NCBI RefSeq assembly: GCF_000422845.1
Contig: NZ_AUGV01000018.1
Span: forward strand, 1-64,000
Length of the DNA: 64,000 nt
DNA from: Oceanobacter kriegii DSM 6294
GTDB taxonomy: Bacteria > Pseudomonadota > Gammaproteobacteria > Pseudomonadales > Oceanobacteraceae
Reading direction: 5' to 3'
The position numbers were made by a program, and so were the translations under genes. This document shows positions 7,533-16,508 of this stretch, one piece after another. Every line of letters starts with the position of its first letter. Positions within the stretch are counted from its first letter, which is position 1. The notes beneath the pieces were generated by a model, which saw only the letters and a list, made by a program, of their open reading frames with translations, had not been told where the DNA came from and ran no database searches.

Positions 7533-8456
7533 ATGGATACCCTGACCAACCTGAAAACCTTTCTGGCCGTCTCCAACCATGGCAATTTCACCGCCGCCGC
7601 CCGCAGTCTGCATGTGGTGCCTTCGGTGGTCGCCAAACGCATTGCCCAGCTGGAAAACACCCTCGGTAACCGGCTCTTCGACCGCACTACCCGCACGCTG
7701 GAATTAACCGATGCCGGCAGTCGTTTGCTGCCTTCTGCACGCCAGTGTCTGGCGGAATTTGAGGCGCTGCTGCAACACGCCAGCACCGACGACAGCAAGC
7801 TGGAAGGTCACTTACGGTTGATGCTACCGACCACCATATCCATGGCCGCCCTGTCTCGTTCGATCACCCGTTTCATGGCGACCCATCCGGGCATTACGGT
7901 GGAAACCCTGATGAGTGATCGTTCGGTCAGTCCGTTGGAAGAAAACATCGATGTGATGATCAGCGGCCGACTGGCGCACTACGACGGCGTGGTTCAGCTG
8001 CCGCTGGCACCAACCATGGTCGGCCTGTACGGCTCGCCGGAATATCTGGCCCAGCGAGGTTCGCCCAAGCACCCCGCCGATCTGGTCGACCACGATTGTC
8101 TGGTGTTCAGCCCGCAGGGCAACACCTGGGCGTTTGAATCCAGTAAGGGGCCGGTCTATGTGGATGTGCAACCGCGACTCAGCAGCGACGATAACTACAC
8201 CCTCACATTAGGAGCCCAGCAAGGTTTGGGGCTGGCTATTTTACCCGCCTACATTGCTCGTGCCGGACTGCAAGACGGCAGCCTGATTGCGTTGATGACA
8301 GACATACCACCGCAAGACCGCTGGTATCGGGCGCACGTTCCCAAACGCAATGAGAAACTGGCCCGGGTGCGGGCCTTGTGTGAATGGATCAGAGAGGATA
8401 TCGAGGCGCTGAACAGTGGCCAGGACCGTCAGGCCCAAAGTGCCCAAAGTTCCTAA
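7533..8456 (+). CDS. LysR-family transcriptional regulator
   Basis: Protein of 307 residues. An N-terminal winged helix-turn-helix (about 1-60; NFTAAARSLHVVPSVVAKRIAQLE) precedes a periplasmic-binding-like effector domain (about 90-290). A strong GGAGG ribosome-binding site supports the ATG. It diverges from the hydrolase-NTF2-ligAB operon and converges with the gentisate operon, whose last gene ends 38 bp away. The dyad in its upstream region points to the lig side as target. The effector cannot be read from sequence; a LigAB substrate or ring-cleavage intermediate is a reasonable guess. The Q/S-rich C-terminal tail is slightly longer than usual. Confidence 0.88.
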   Translation: MDTLTNLKTFLAVSNHGNFTAAARSLHVVPSVVAKRIAQLENTLGNRLFDRTTRTLELTDAGSRLLPSARQCLAEFEALLQHASTDDSKLEGHLRLMLPTTISMAALSRSITRFMATHPGITVETLMSDRSVSPLEENIDVMISGRLAHYDGVVQLPLAPTMVGLYGSPEYLAQRGSPKHPADLVDHDCLVFSPQGNTWAFESSKGPVYVDVQPRLSSDDNYTLTLGAQQGLGLAILPAYIARAGLQDGSLIALMTDIPPQDRWYRAHVPKRNEKLARVRALCEWIREDIEALNSGQDRQAQSAQSS

Positions 8457-8493
8457 AGGGCCTGACGGTGTTTTCAGCTCGGTCTTTAAACAG

Positions 8494-9768
8494 CTACTTC
8501 AGCAAAACAGATGGCAACCAGAGCGACAGCTCGGGAATAAAGGCAATCAGCAACATGCTGACGGCCATCGCCATAAGGAACGGGATCATGGCTTTGAACA
8601 GTGGCATCATCTTCAGATCCGCCGACACCATGGCGATGTACAGTCCCGGACCCACCGGCGGTGTAACCAGCCCCACCAATGTCGCCAGACTGATCACCAC
8701 ACCAAAGTGAATCGGGTTAATGCCAAAGCCGATGGCCGCCGGCAAAATGATCGGCACCAGCACAATCATCACGGCGATGCTTTCGAGGAACATGCCCAGC
8801 ACGATCACCAGCAGGTAAACCAGCATCAGGAACACCCAGGGCGACGAGGTCAGGCCGGCAATCCACTCCACCATCATGTCGGGGATACCTTCGAATGACA
8901 GCGCCCAACCCAATACCGAGGCCATGGCGATCAGGCCGGTAATGGTCGCGGTGCTGGTCGCTACCGAGGCAAACACCGCACCGAGGTCTTTCAGCTCAAT
9001 GGTCTTGTAAACCTTCCAGCCCATCACGAAAGCCATCACGGAGGCAATCGCACCGGCTTCGGTGGGCGTCATTACGCCACTGATGATGCAGAGAATCACG
9101 GTGACCGGAATCGCACCCGGCAGCAGCCCATCCAACAAGTCCTTGCGGACATTGCGATGGGCCATGCCCTCGCCTTTCGGCAAGCCCTTGATCACACCGG
9201 TAAGGAAAATCACGCTGGCAAAACCGGCCACCACCACCAGACCCGGCACGATACCGGCAATAAACAGGTCGGAAATCGGCTGATAAGCCACCACGCCGTA
9301 AATAATCATCAGCATGGATGGCGGAATAATCGGGCCCAGCAGGCCACCGGAAATGGTCACCGCCGCGGCGAATTCCTTGTTGTAGCCCTTCTTCACCATC
9401 GACGGAATCATCAGCTGGCTCATCACTGCAATCTGGGCGGTGGCAGAGCCCAGGATCGACGCAGCCATGGCGTTGGTGGTGAGGTTCACGTACGCCATAC
9501 CACCGCGAAAGCCACCCACGAACACATCAGCGGCGTTCATCAAACGGGAGGTCAGGCCGCCCTTGTTCATCAACTCGCCCACCAGCATAAACAGCGGGAT
9601 GGCCAGCAAACCATTCTGACTCAGAGAGCCATACAGCTGGATCGGCAGCGAGCTGATCAGCATGGTCAGGTCGGTCTGAAACAGAAATACCAGCGTCCCT
9701 AACAGCAGTACGATAAAGATCGGCAGGCCCGCCAGCAGGGCAATAAAAAACGCAGAAACCGTCGCCAT
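8494..9768 (-). CDS. dctM: TRAP transporter large permease subunit DctM
   Basis: Integral membrane protein of 424 residues, about 12 hydrophobic segments, with DctM signatures (LLGPIIPPSMLMIIYG and LVGLVTPPVGPGLYIA). It forms the Na+-coupled channel of a tripartite TRAP carrier. The frame extends to 9906, but the true ATG at 9768 overlaps the dctQ stop codon (ATGA), so translation is coupled. It is the last gene of the gentisate operon, and the set dctP-dctQ-dctM is complete. The likely substrate is gentisate or a precursor such as 3-hydroxybenzoate, inferred from the operon. Confidence 0.93.
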   Translation of the reverse strand: MATVSAFFIALLAGLPIFIVLLLGTLVFLFQTDLTMLISSLPIQLYGSLSQNGLLAIPLFMLVGELMNKGGLTSRLMNAADVFVGGFRGGMAYVNLTTNAMAASILGSATAQIAVMSQLMIPSMVKKGYNKEFAAAVTISGGLLGPIIPPSMLMIIYGVVAYQPISDLFIAGIVPGLVVVAGFASVIFLTGVIKGLPKGEGMAHRNVRKDLLDGLLPGAIPVTVILCIISGVMTPTEAGAIASVMAFVMGWKVYKTIELKDLGAVFASVATSTATITGLIAMASVLGWALSFEGIPDMMVEWIAGLTSSPWVFLMLVYLLVIVLGMFLESIAVMIVLVPIILPAAIGFGINPIHFGVVISLATLVGLVTPPVGPGLYIAMVSADLKMMPLFKAMIPFLMAMAVSMLLIAFIPELSLWLPSVLLK

Positions 9769-10298
9769 CAGGAAGCCTCCTGTGCGGTAGCCGGTGCAGC
9801 GGCAGGCTCGGAGGCCAGTTCGCTGTCGGCGGGAATGATCACTCGCACAGCCTGATGGATGGTCATGCAATAAATAGAGAACACCAGCACCGAGTAGTTG
9901 TACCAAAGCGGAATACTGGTGGTGGCAGATACCTCACCGCGCACTTCCGGACGGCTGATCCATTCGCTGGCGTACCAGCTGAGAATGCCAAAACACACCA
10001 GTCCGACCAGATCCAGTGCCCGCACCAGCCACACCCGGCTTTCCGGCGGGAATGCCAGCATCAGAATATCCACCCGCACCAGTTTGCCCAGATGCACCAG
10101 ATAGCTGACGCCCATAAAGGAAATCATGATCAGCAGCTGTACCGAGACTTCTTCAGCCCAAAACAGCGGCGCATTGAAAAAATACCGCAGGATCACCTGG
10201 GCACAGAGAATCAGGGTCATTGAGCCGGTTAACAGGATCATCACACCCCGTTCGAGCCAACCCAGCCCGCTGTCCAGCTTGTTGATTAACGCCAGCAT
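9768..10298 (-). CDS. dctQ: TRAP transporter small permease subunit DctQ
   Basis: Membrane protein of 176 residues with four predicted transmembrane helices (GVMILLTGSMTLILCAQVILRYFF, LIMISFMGVSYLV, LVGLVCFGILSWY, YSVLVFSIYCMTI) and the FNAPLFWAEE segment typical of DctQ. It joins DctM in the inner membrane. Start chosen at 10298 because GAGGT lies just upstream and the protein then begins MLALINKLDSGLGWLERG, as expected; the longer frame to 10352 adds a leader without support. The stop overlaps the dctM start. A Pro/Ala-rich C-terminal tail follows the last helix. Confidence 0.92.
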   Translation of the reverse strand: MLALINKLDSGLGWLERGVMILLTGSMTLILCAQVILRYFFNAPLFWAEEVSVQLLIMISFMGVSYLVHLGKLVRVDILMLAFPPESRVWLVRALDLVGLVCFGILSWYASEWISRPEVRGEVSATTSIPLWYNYSVLVFSIYCMTIHQAVRVIIPADSELASEPAAAPATAQEAS

Positions 10299-10361
10299 AG
10301 CTACCTCACTTCGTTGATTGCTGGCTACCGGAGCACGGCAGCCAGCAATCACATCGGGCTG

Positions 10362-11363
10362 TTACTTGTTTTCTTCGTAGAAGGCTTTGATGTCAGCATT
10401 CTCGTTGGTGTACTTCTCAACGATGTTGCTCATCAGCGGCTGCAGCACAGACTGATCGAACCGGGTAACAGTCACTCCGGCTTGCTTGAGCGCTTCCAGA
10501 TTGGAAAGCTCTGCGGCTTCCTGTTGCTTGAAGCCCCACTGTTCGGCGTCCTTGAAGGCAGCCATCACGGTCGCGCGTTTGTCATCGCTCAAACCGTCCC
10601 ACCATTTCTTCGAGGCCACCACAATGCCAGGGAAAGCCATGTGGTTGGTAAGCGTCAGCACCGGCGCTTGCTGGTACATTTTCAAACCCACCACCACATC
10701 AAGGTCGACATCAACAGCGTCGAGCAGGTTGGTGGTCAGTGCCGGGGACACTTCCGACAGCGGCATGGCCGTTGGTGCCGCATCGAGGCCCTGCCACCAG
10801 TCGTTGAATACCTTGTTCGGGAACGAACGGACTTTCTTGTTGGCAAAATCGGCAACGGTGTTCATTGGTTGGGTCGAAATCACATGACGCATGCCCGCCA
10901 GGGTGTAACCGAGGCCCACCAGTTTGTCTTGCTCCAGCTTTTTCAGCATCAGCTGAGCCTGCTCTTTCTGGGTCGCTGCGGCCGCATCGGCAACGTCGTC
11001 AAACAGTCCCGGCAGGAACCAGCCAGAAATGGATTCTTCACGGTTCGACAGCACACCAGCGGTCAGTACCGCCAGCTGGATACCACCGGATTGCAGCAGA
11101 TCGATCATCTGTTGCTCGCCGCCCAGTTTCGACAGCGGGAAAATCATGATTTTGGTTTTGCCGCCGGTCGCGTCCTTCAGGTTGTCATTGAAGTGGGCGG
11201 AGGTTTTGTTCCAGATGTGGCTTGGCGGCGTCACCATGCCCATTCGCAGGGTTTCTGCCTGGGCAGTCACGCTGGTCATGGCAGCAGAGCCAATGATGCC
11301 AAGCGACAGCAGGGTATGAGTGAAAGCTCGTGGTAATGCGCTGAGACGGAGTGTCAGGTTCAT
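10362..11363 (-). CDS. dctP: TRAP transporter substrate-binding protein DctP (gentisate operon)
   Basis: Protein of 333 residues with a signal peptide ending near VTAQA-ETLRM. The DctP fold includes GGKTKIMIFPLSKLGGEQQMIDLLQSGGIQLAVL and the arginine-containing segment NKKVRSFPNK. It differs clearly from the other three DctP proteins of the window, which resemble one another, so a different ligand is likely. It lies 155 bp downstream of the fumarylpyruvate hydrolase gene and 63 bp upstream of dctQ. AAAGGG precedes the start. Gentisate or another hydroxybenzoate is inferred as ligand from the operon. Confidence 0.92.
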   Translation of the reverse strand: MNLTLRLSALPRAFTHTLLSLGIIGSAAMTSVTAQAETLRMGMVTPPSHIWNKTSAHFNDNLKDATGGKTKIMIFPLSKLGGEQQMIDLLQSGGIQLAVLTAGVLSNREESISGWFLPGLFDDVADAAAATQKEQAQLMLKKLEQDKLVGLGYTLAGMRHVISTQPMNTVADFANKKVRSFPNKVFNDWWQGLDAAPTAMPLSEVSPALTTNLLDAVDVDLDVVVGLKMYQQAPVLTLTNHMAFPGIVVASKKWWDGLSDDKRATVMAAFKDAEQWGFKQQEAAELSNLEALKQAGVTVTRFDQSVLQPLMSNIVEKYTNENADIKAFYEENK

Positions 11364-11518
11364 GGGGTAGCCCTTTGCACGTAATTGTTGTTTTTGATTG
11401 CGCTGTTCTTTTGCCGCTCTTCTGGCCTGAATACTGGCCGGAAGAGCAGCAGCGCCAGCTCACTCTGGCGCGGGTCTGACGGGGTGGCCATGTGTGGCCG
11501 TTATTACTTGTGTGGCCG

Positions 11519-12217
11519 TTACTTAATGGTCAGCTCGATATCGCCAAGCTTGTCGATCGATCCGGTGATCACATCACCAGCGACCACTGGGCCAACACCT
11601 TCCGGCGTACCGGTGTAAATCAGATCGCCTGGCTGCAAGTGGTAAAACTGCGACAGGTGAGCAATCACTTCACGGACGTTCCAGATCAGCAGGCTCAAAG
11701 TGGAAGACTGCTTCACTTCGCCGCCGACTTTCAGTTCGATCTTGCCGTCTTCGATCACGCCCACCTCTTCCTTACGGACGATAGGGGCCAATACCGCAGA
11801 CTCTTCGAAGTTCTTGCCCAGATCCCATGGACGACCGGTTTCACGTGCCTTCAGCTGCAAGTCACGACGGGTCATATCAAGACCACAGGCATAGCCGTAA
11901 ACGAGGTCGTCGGCATCCGCTTCGGCGACGTTGAAGCCTTCCTTACCGATCGCTACCACAAACTCCATCTCGTAGTGGTAGTTGGCGGTTTTGGCCGGGT
12001 AGGCGATGGTGGCACCGGTTTCAACCAGCGCACTGGCGTCTTTCAGGAAGTAGAACGGCTCCTGGGTGGTTTTATCCACCGCCACGCCCATCTCGGCGGC
12101 GTGGGCCAGATAGTTACGGCCAACACAGAAAATACGGTTTACCGGGAAGCGTTCTTCAATGCCTTTGACGGGCGCGCTGACAACCGGCTTGGCTGGAAAC
12201 AACAGGGAATCGGTCAT
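11519..12217 (-). CDS. nagK: Fumarylpyruvate hydrolase (FAH family, NagK-like)
   Basis: Protein of 232 residues of the fumarylacetoacetate-hydrolase superfamily. The divalent-metal ligands appear as Glu83 and Glu85 in YHYEMEF and Asp114 in CGLDMTRRDLQ, with RNYLAHAAEMG near the N-terminus and YTGTPEGVGP near the C-terminus. It cleaves fumarylpyruvate to fumarate and pyruvate, the last step of the gentisate pathway. An excellent AAAGGAGA site precedes the ATG. It follows gentisate dioxygenase by 73 bp in the same operon. FAH enzymes have varied substrates, but gentisate dioxygenase and a zeta-type GST next door make this role the simplest. Confidence 0.9.
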   Translation of the reverse strand: MTDSLLFPAKPVVSAPVKGIEERFPVNRIFCVGRNYLAHAAEMGVAVDKTTQEPFYFLKDASALVETGATIAYPAKTANYHYEMEFVVAIGKEGFNVAEADADDLVYGYACGLDMTRRDLQLKARETGRPWDLGKNFEESAVLAPIVRKEEVGVIEDGKIELKVGGEVKQSSTLSLLIWNVREVIAHLSQFYHLQPGDLIYTGTPEGVGPVVAGDVITGSIDKLGDIELTIK

Positions 12218-12290
12218 GCTGGATATCTCCTTTGCTGGCGGCTGAAGGCTCTGGCGTCAGCCACCACAGTGATTATTTACGGGGTTCGAA

Positions 12291-13337
12291 TTAAAAAATG
12301 CCGAGGTATTGGTGCAGCGGCTCTTCATCGGCGGTCATGATGAACAGCGGCTCACTGCCAGAGGCATTACTGAGGGTGATGTCGGTGTAACCCGGTGCCG
12401 CCAGCGTGTCTTTTTCAACAAACACCAGCGGCTCTCCAGCACTGGATGGATGACCTTCAACGGTCATGCTGCCTGCCCCTTCAATGATGTGGAACACCAC
12501 CGGCGTGGTACGTTTGGGCAGTTGCACGGTTTCACCCGGACGCAACATCAGGGCACCAAAGCCAATGCTCGGGAACAGGCTGCGGCCGGTTTCCGGATTG
12601 ACGTAACGGGTGCTCAGCAACCCCTCGGCGTAGTCGTTGGCCATTTCCACCAGACAGGCACGGGTCTTCGACCATGGGTAACGCATCATCGGCGTATCGG
12701 TGCTGCCGCGTTGCATGTTCACATTCGGCACTACCCCGGCAGCGCTGTAGTCGGAATAGGACTTGTCACGCTTGGCTTTGGCGGTTTGCAGTTCACCCTC
12801 AATGGCCCAGGAGCTGTTGAGGCGATACATCAGTGGCAGGTCGAGCACGTCCAGCCAGACGATCGGGCCATCACCTTCGTGATGGTGTTCGTGCCACTTG
12901 CCGGACGGCGTCAGGATCAGATCGCCACGTTCCATCTTGCAGGGCTCGCCATCGACCGTGGTATAGGCACCCTCGCCTTCCACAATTACACGTACGGCGT
13001 TGGGGGTGTGGCGATGGTTGGGCGCGGTTTCGTTCGGCAGAATCAGCTGCATACCGAGGTAAATGCTCGGGGTCGCCTGAATGTTGTCGAGGCCGTGACC
13101 CGGGTTGGCCAGAATCAGCACCCGCCGCTCGGCTTTTTCCATCGGTGTCAGGTCACCGGCTTGCATCAACAGCGGCCGCAGACTTTCGTAATCCCAGTTA
13201 ATTACCGAGGTATCCCGGGTTGGCACATGGGGCGGCAACACCGAGCGCATGGATGGCCATAGCGGCACCAGATTGCGCTCGGTCAGCGCTTCGCGGTATT
13301 CAAGTGGCAAGTCTTCCAGCTTTCCGAGTTCTTGCAT
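12291..13337 (-). CDS. gtdA: Gentisate 1,2-dioxygenase
   Basis: Bicupin Fe(II) dioxygenase of 348 residues. The N-terminal cupin has the iron ligands His108 and His110 in NHRHTPNAVRVIVEGEG and His149 in SGKWHEHHH. The C-terminal cupin (about 250-340) lacks a full ligand set, as usual in the family. It opens gentisate between C1 and C2 to maleylpyruvate. A GAGGA site precedes the start. It is the middle gene of the isomerase, dioxygenase, hydrolase, dctPQM operon. No enzyme making gentisate is in the window, so gentisate is either imported by the operon's own TRAP carrier or produced elsewhere. Confidence 0.95.
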   Translation of the reverse strand: MQELGKLEDLPLEYREALTERNLVPLWPSMRSVLPPHVPTRDTSVINWDYESLRPLLMQAGDLTPMEKAERRVLILANPGHGLDNIQATPSIYLGMQLILPNETAPNHRHTPNAVRVIVEGEGAYTTVDGEPCKMERGDLILTPSGKWHEHHHEGDGPIVWLDVLDLPLMYRLNSSWAIEGELQTAKAKRDKSYSDYSAAGVVPNVNMQRGSTDTPMMRYPWSKTRACLVEMANDYAEGLLSTRYVNPETGRSLFPSIGFGALMLRPGETVQLPKRTTPVVFHIIEGAGSMTVEGHPSSAGEPLVFVEKDTLAAPGYTDITLSNASGSEPLFIMTADEEPLHQYLGIF

Positions 13338-13409
13338 GGGTCAGTCCTCGTTCGGGAGCTGGCCAGCAGCTCCGTTTGTTATTTTTGTTTTCCGCAGCAG
13401 GCGCTGGCC

Positions 13410-14051
13410 TTACTGCATAAAGTCCGGCTGATTGGCTGGCGCCGCTTGCTGGAAAGCAGGCAACGTCATGCAATGTTCGTAAATGGCATTGATGCGCGAA
13501 TAGGCCGACAGATCACAACCAAAGCGCTGGGCATTGGCGACCTGGGGAATCAAACAGACGTCCGCCAGTGTTGGCTCGTCACCAAAGCAGCAAACACCAT
13601 GGCCGTGTTTTGCCAGCAGAGCTTCGGCAGCATCAAAGCCTTCCTTGATCCAGTGTTTGTACCAACCGGTTTTGTCGTCGTTGGACACATTCAGCGTGTT
13701 GGTCAGGTAGCCCAACACCTTGAGGTTGTTGACCGGGTGCATGTCGCAGGCAATCACACTGGCCAGCTCCAGCACGCGGGCTTTCGACAGGGCATCTTGC
13801 GGGATCAGACGTGGCTCAGAGTGGCGGTCATCCAGCCAGGTCAGAATCGCCAGCGACTGGGTGATCAGAGTGCCATCGTCTTCCACCAGAGTCGGTACGC
13901 CTTTGGCCGGATTGTGGATAACGTATTCCGGCTGACGCTGCTCCCCAACGCGAATATTGACGCCGTGGTAGTCATAACGAATGCCTTTCAGGGCCAGGGC
14001 AATCCGCACCCGAAACGAGGTCGAGCTGTTGAAGAAACTGTAAAGCTGCAT
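13410..14051 (-). CDS. nagL: Maleylpyruvate isomerase (zeta-class glutathione S-transferase)
   Basis: Protein of 213 residues. The thioredoxin-like GST N-domain holds the zeta-class motif SSTSFRVRIALALKG and the cis-proline segment GVPTLVEDDGTLITQS. The C-terminal helical domain includes DMHPVNNLKVL and GDEPTLADVCLIPQV. It isomerises maleylpyruvate to fumarylpyruvate using glutathione. It is the first gene of the gentisate operon, with a GGAG site before the ATG, and diverges from the LysR gene at 14179. Maleylacetoacetate isomerases are near-identical in sequence; the operon decides for maleylpyruvate. Confidence 0.92.
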   Translation of the reverse strand: MQLYSFFNSSTSFRVRIALALKGIRYDYHGVNIRVGEQRQPEYVIHNPAKGVPTLVEDDGTLITQSLAILTWLDDRHSEPRLIPQDALSKARVLELASVIACDMHPVNNLKVLGYLTNTLNVSNDDKTGWYKHWIKEGFDAAEALLAKHGHGVCCFGDEPTLADVCLIPQVANAQRFGCDLSAYSRINAIYEHCMTLPAFQQAAPANQPDFMQ

Positions 14052-14178
14052 TTGTTGTTATCTCCGTTGCAGTCCGGCAGCCGCTGATGGCTGTATTGGA
14101 AGTGGAGTCAGTATTGACCAGTGGAGATAAAACGAATAATGATATGTTTCGATAGAGCCATACCCTAAAGGATATACC

Positions 14179-15108
14179 TTGAGTTGGACCAAACAGCTGC
14201 GTTTCAAACATCTGGATTTGCTGATTGAGCTGGCTGAAAGCGGCAGTCTCAGTGATGCCGCCCGCGCCACACACTCCACCCAGCCGAGCCTGTCGAAGTG
14301 GCTGCGGGATCTGGAAGATGACATTGGCTCGCCCTTGTTCGAGCGTCACGCTCGTGGCCTGAAGCCAACGGCGCTGGGCAGTATGATGATTGCCCATGCT
14401 CGCCGGATGAAATCGGAAATCGACCGCACCCAGCAGGATCTCAACTCACTGATTCAGGGCGGCAGTCGCATTCTGTCGGTAGGCACTTCCCCGGCGGCGG
14501 CGCCCAACTATGTGCCTGGCACCATCATGCGATTCCTGCGCGAGCACCCCAATGCCCGCATCCATGTCGAAGAAGGCACCATGAACGCCATGCTGGAAAA
14601 GCTGGCGCTGGGCAAGCTCGATCTGGTGGTTGGCCGGATGGATAACTACCGCCCCAGCGAGCGGCTGCGCAGCACCATTTTGTATGACGAACGTCTGACT
14701 GTGGTCGCCCGCCCCAACCATCCCCTGACCCAGAAGATCGCCCTGCAATGGCGCGACCTGTATGAGTACGACTGGATTGTCTGGCCCGACGGCACCCCGA
14801 TTCGCGCCAAGCTCGATCACGCCCTGACCGCCGCCGGCATGAAGCCTGCACCCATGCGGGTGGAATCGTCGTCACAGGTGGCCAACCTGTGGATGATTAC
14901 CTACAGCAACATGCTGTCGATCAGCTCCGAGCGCGTCGCCCGCCACTTTTCCGAGCGCGGTCTGGTGGTGCAATTGCCGATGGAAATCGCCCACGCCGAG
15001 GGCAGTGTTGGTATGTGCTGGCGTGACAATCAGGAAGACGATGCGCTGTTACAGAGCTTGCTGGAGTGCTTCAAGCTGGAAGCCGAGAAAGTGACGTATC
15101 TGGACTGA
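14179..15108 (+). CDS. LysR-family regulator, probable activator of the gentisate operon
   Basis: Protein of 309 residues beginning at a TTG codon (14179), with AAAGGA upstream and no in-frame ATG before the DNA-binding domain. The HTH is at about 20-45 (GSLSDAARATHSTQPSLSKWLRDLE), followed by a substrate-binding domain of the GbpR/CbpR kind. It diverges from the maleylpyruvate isomerase gene with 127 bp between starts, the usual layout for a LysR activator and its operon. I saw no clear T-N11-A dyad in the gap. The gene is followed at once by a strong bidirectional terminator. Confidence 0.88.
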   Translation: MSWTKQLRFKHLDLLIELAESGSLSDAARATHSTQPSLSKWLRDLEDDIGSPLFERHARGLKPTALGSMMIAHARRMKSEIDRTQQDLNSLIQGGSRILSVGTSPAAAPNYVPGTIMRFLREHPNARIHVEEGTMNAMLEKLALGKLDLVVGRMDNYRPSERLRSTILYDERLTVVARPNHPLTQKIALQWRDLYEYDWIVWPDGTPIRAKLDHALTAAGMKPAPMRVESSSQVANLWMITYSNMLSISSERVARHFSERGLVVQLPMEIAHAEGSVGMCWRDNQEDDALLQSLLECFKLEAEKVTYLD

Positions 15109-15134
15109 GCCGTTTCGGTCTTTGAAACAGCCAC

Positions 15135-15173
15135 AAAAAAACCGGACGCTGCATACACAGGGTCCGGTTTTTT
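15135..15173. terminator. Bidirectional intrinsic terminator
   Basis: Arms AAAAAAACCGGAC (15135-15147) and GTCCGGTTTTTT (15162-15173) form a stem with A-run and T-run on opposite sides. It ends both the LysR gene (plus) and the dctPQM operon (minus), whose genes converge here. Confidence 0.9.
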
Positions 15174-15185
15174 ATAAGGTCAGGC

Positions 15186-16508
15186 TCAGCCGATCAGGTG
15201 CACCAGCCAGAGCGTGATGCCCGGGAAGATGATCATCAGGATCACCCGCAGGATGTCGGAGATCAGGAATGGAATCACACCGCGGAAGGCGTCGGTCATC
15301 TTCAGTTCCTTGTCGAAGGACTTGATGATGAACACGTTCATGCCCACCGGAGGCGTAATCAAACCGACTTCCACCACCACCAGCGCAATGATGCCGAACC
15401 AGATGCCCAGATCGGTTGGTGACAGACCAAAATCCATGCCCATGATGATCGGGAAGTAGATTGGAATGGTCAGCAGAATCATTGCCAGCGAGTCCATGAA
15501 ACAACCCAGAATCAGGTAGCTGATCAGCATGATGGTCAGCACCATGTATGGGGAGTAACCGGCGTTGCTGATCCACTCGGCACCCGCTGCTGGCAGCTGG
15601 GTCAGGGCCACAAACACACTGAACAGGTCAGCACCCAGCAGGATGAAGAAGATCATCGCAGTGGAAACCGCTGTTTTCAGGATGCTTTCCTTGAAGCCGT
15701 CCCAACGCATACCACCGTGGGTGAAGGCCAGAACCGCGGTCAGTACCACACCCACAGAAGCGGCTTCGCTTGGGGTAAAGATACCGGCGTAAATGCCGCC
15801 CAGTACCACCAGGAAGATCATGGTGATGTGCCATACATCCAGTGTGGAGCGGAATTTCTGTGCCCAGCTGGTTTTTTCACCGGCAGGGCCTGCTTCCGGC
15901 TTCATGCGCACAACCACTGCGATTGCCAGCAGGTAACCAAAGGCGGCCAGGAAGCCCGGCACAAAGGCCGCAATAAACATCTTGGCGATGTTCTGCTCGG
16001 TCAGTACCGAGAAAATAATCAGTACCATGGACGGTGGAATCAGGATACCCAGGGTACCACCTGCTGCCAGCGCACCGGCAGACAGACCGCCGTCGTAGTT
16101 GGCTTTCTTCATTTCCGGCAGCGCCACTTTACCCATGGTAGAAGCGGTGGCCAGAGAGGAACCACAAATCGCACCAAAGGCCGCACAGCCGGATACGGAG
16201 GCCATCGCCAAACCGCCACGCAGCTGACCGATCCAGGTGTTACAGGTTCGGAACAGTTCACTGGTAATACCGGCACGGGTTGCCAGTTCACCCATCAACA
16301 AAAACAGCGGTACCACCGACAGGTCGTAGGTGGAGTACTTGGCCACCGGTACGGTACCAAAGTAGTCCAGCACGGATTCATAACCCGCCAGCAGGGTATA
16401 ACCCAGCGCGCCACAAGCCATCATGGCCAGCGCAATCGGAATACGGAAGGCCATCAGCACCAGCAGCAGTGCGATCATGCCAAAGGCCAGTTCTACGTTC
16501 TCAGTCAT
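15186..16508 (-). CDS. dctM: TRAP transporter large permease subunit DctM (second system)
   Basis: Membrane protein of 440 residues, about 12 hydrophobic segments, with DctM signatures (GTLGILIPPSMVLIIFSVLTEQ and LITPPVGMNVFIIKS). It is the channel subunit of a complete TRAP carrier with the two genes upstream. The start overlaps the end of dctQ by 4 bp (ATGA). The set sits between the gentisate regulator and the AraC-porin-pobA region, so a hydroxybenzoate or hydroxycinnamate substrate is plausible. It could also serve the orphan DctP paralogues at 496-1575 and 40382-41422. A terminator follows 12 bp after the stop codon. Confidence 0.94.
   Translation of the reverse strand: MTENVELAFGMIALLLVLMAFRIPIALAMMACGALGYTLLAGYESVLDYFGTVPVAKYSTYDLSVVPLFLLMGELATRAGITSELFRTCNTWIGQLRGGLAMASVSGCAAFGAICGSSLATASTMGKVALPEMKKANYDGGLSAGALAAGGTLGILIPPSMVLIIFSVLTEQNIAKMFIAAFVPGFLAAFGYLLAIAVVVRMKPEAGPAGEKTSWAQKFRSTLDVWHITMIFLVVLGGIYAGIFTPSEAASVGVVLTAVLAFTHGGMRWDGFKESILKTAVSTAMIFFILLGADLFSVFVALTQLPAAGAEWISNAGYSPYMVLTIMLISYLILGCFMDSLAMILLTIPIYFPIIMGMDFGLSPTDLGIWFGIIALVVVEVGLITPPVGMNVFIIKSFDKELKMTDAFRGVIPFLISDILRVILMIIFPGITLWLVHLIG

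Noticed and set aside
9769-9906. N-terminal extension of DctM by 46 residues
   Set aside because: The extension overlaps dctQ, lacks membrane character and would break the ATGA coupling; the ATG at 9768 fits the family.
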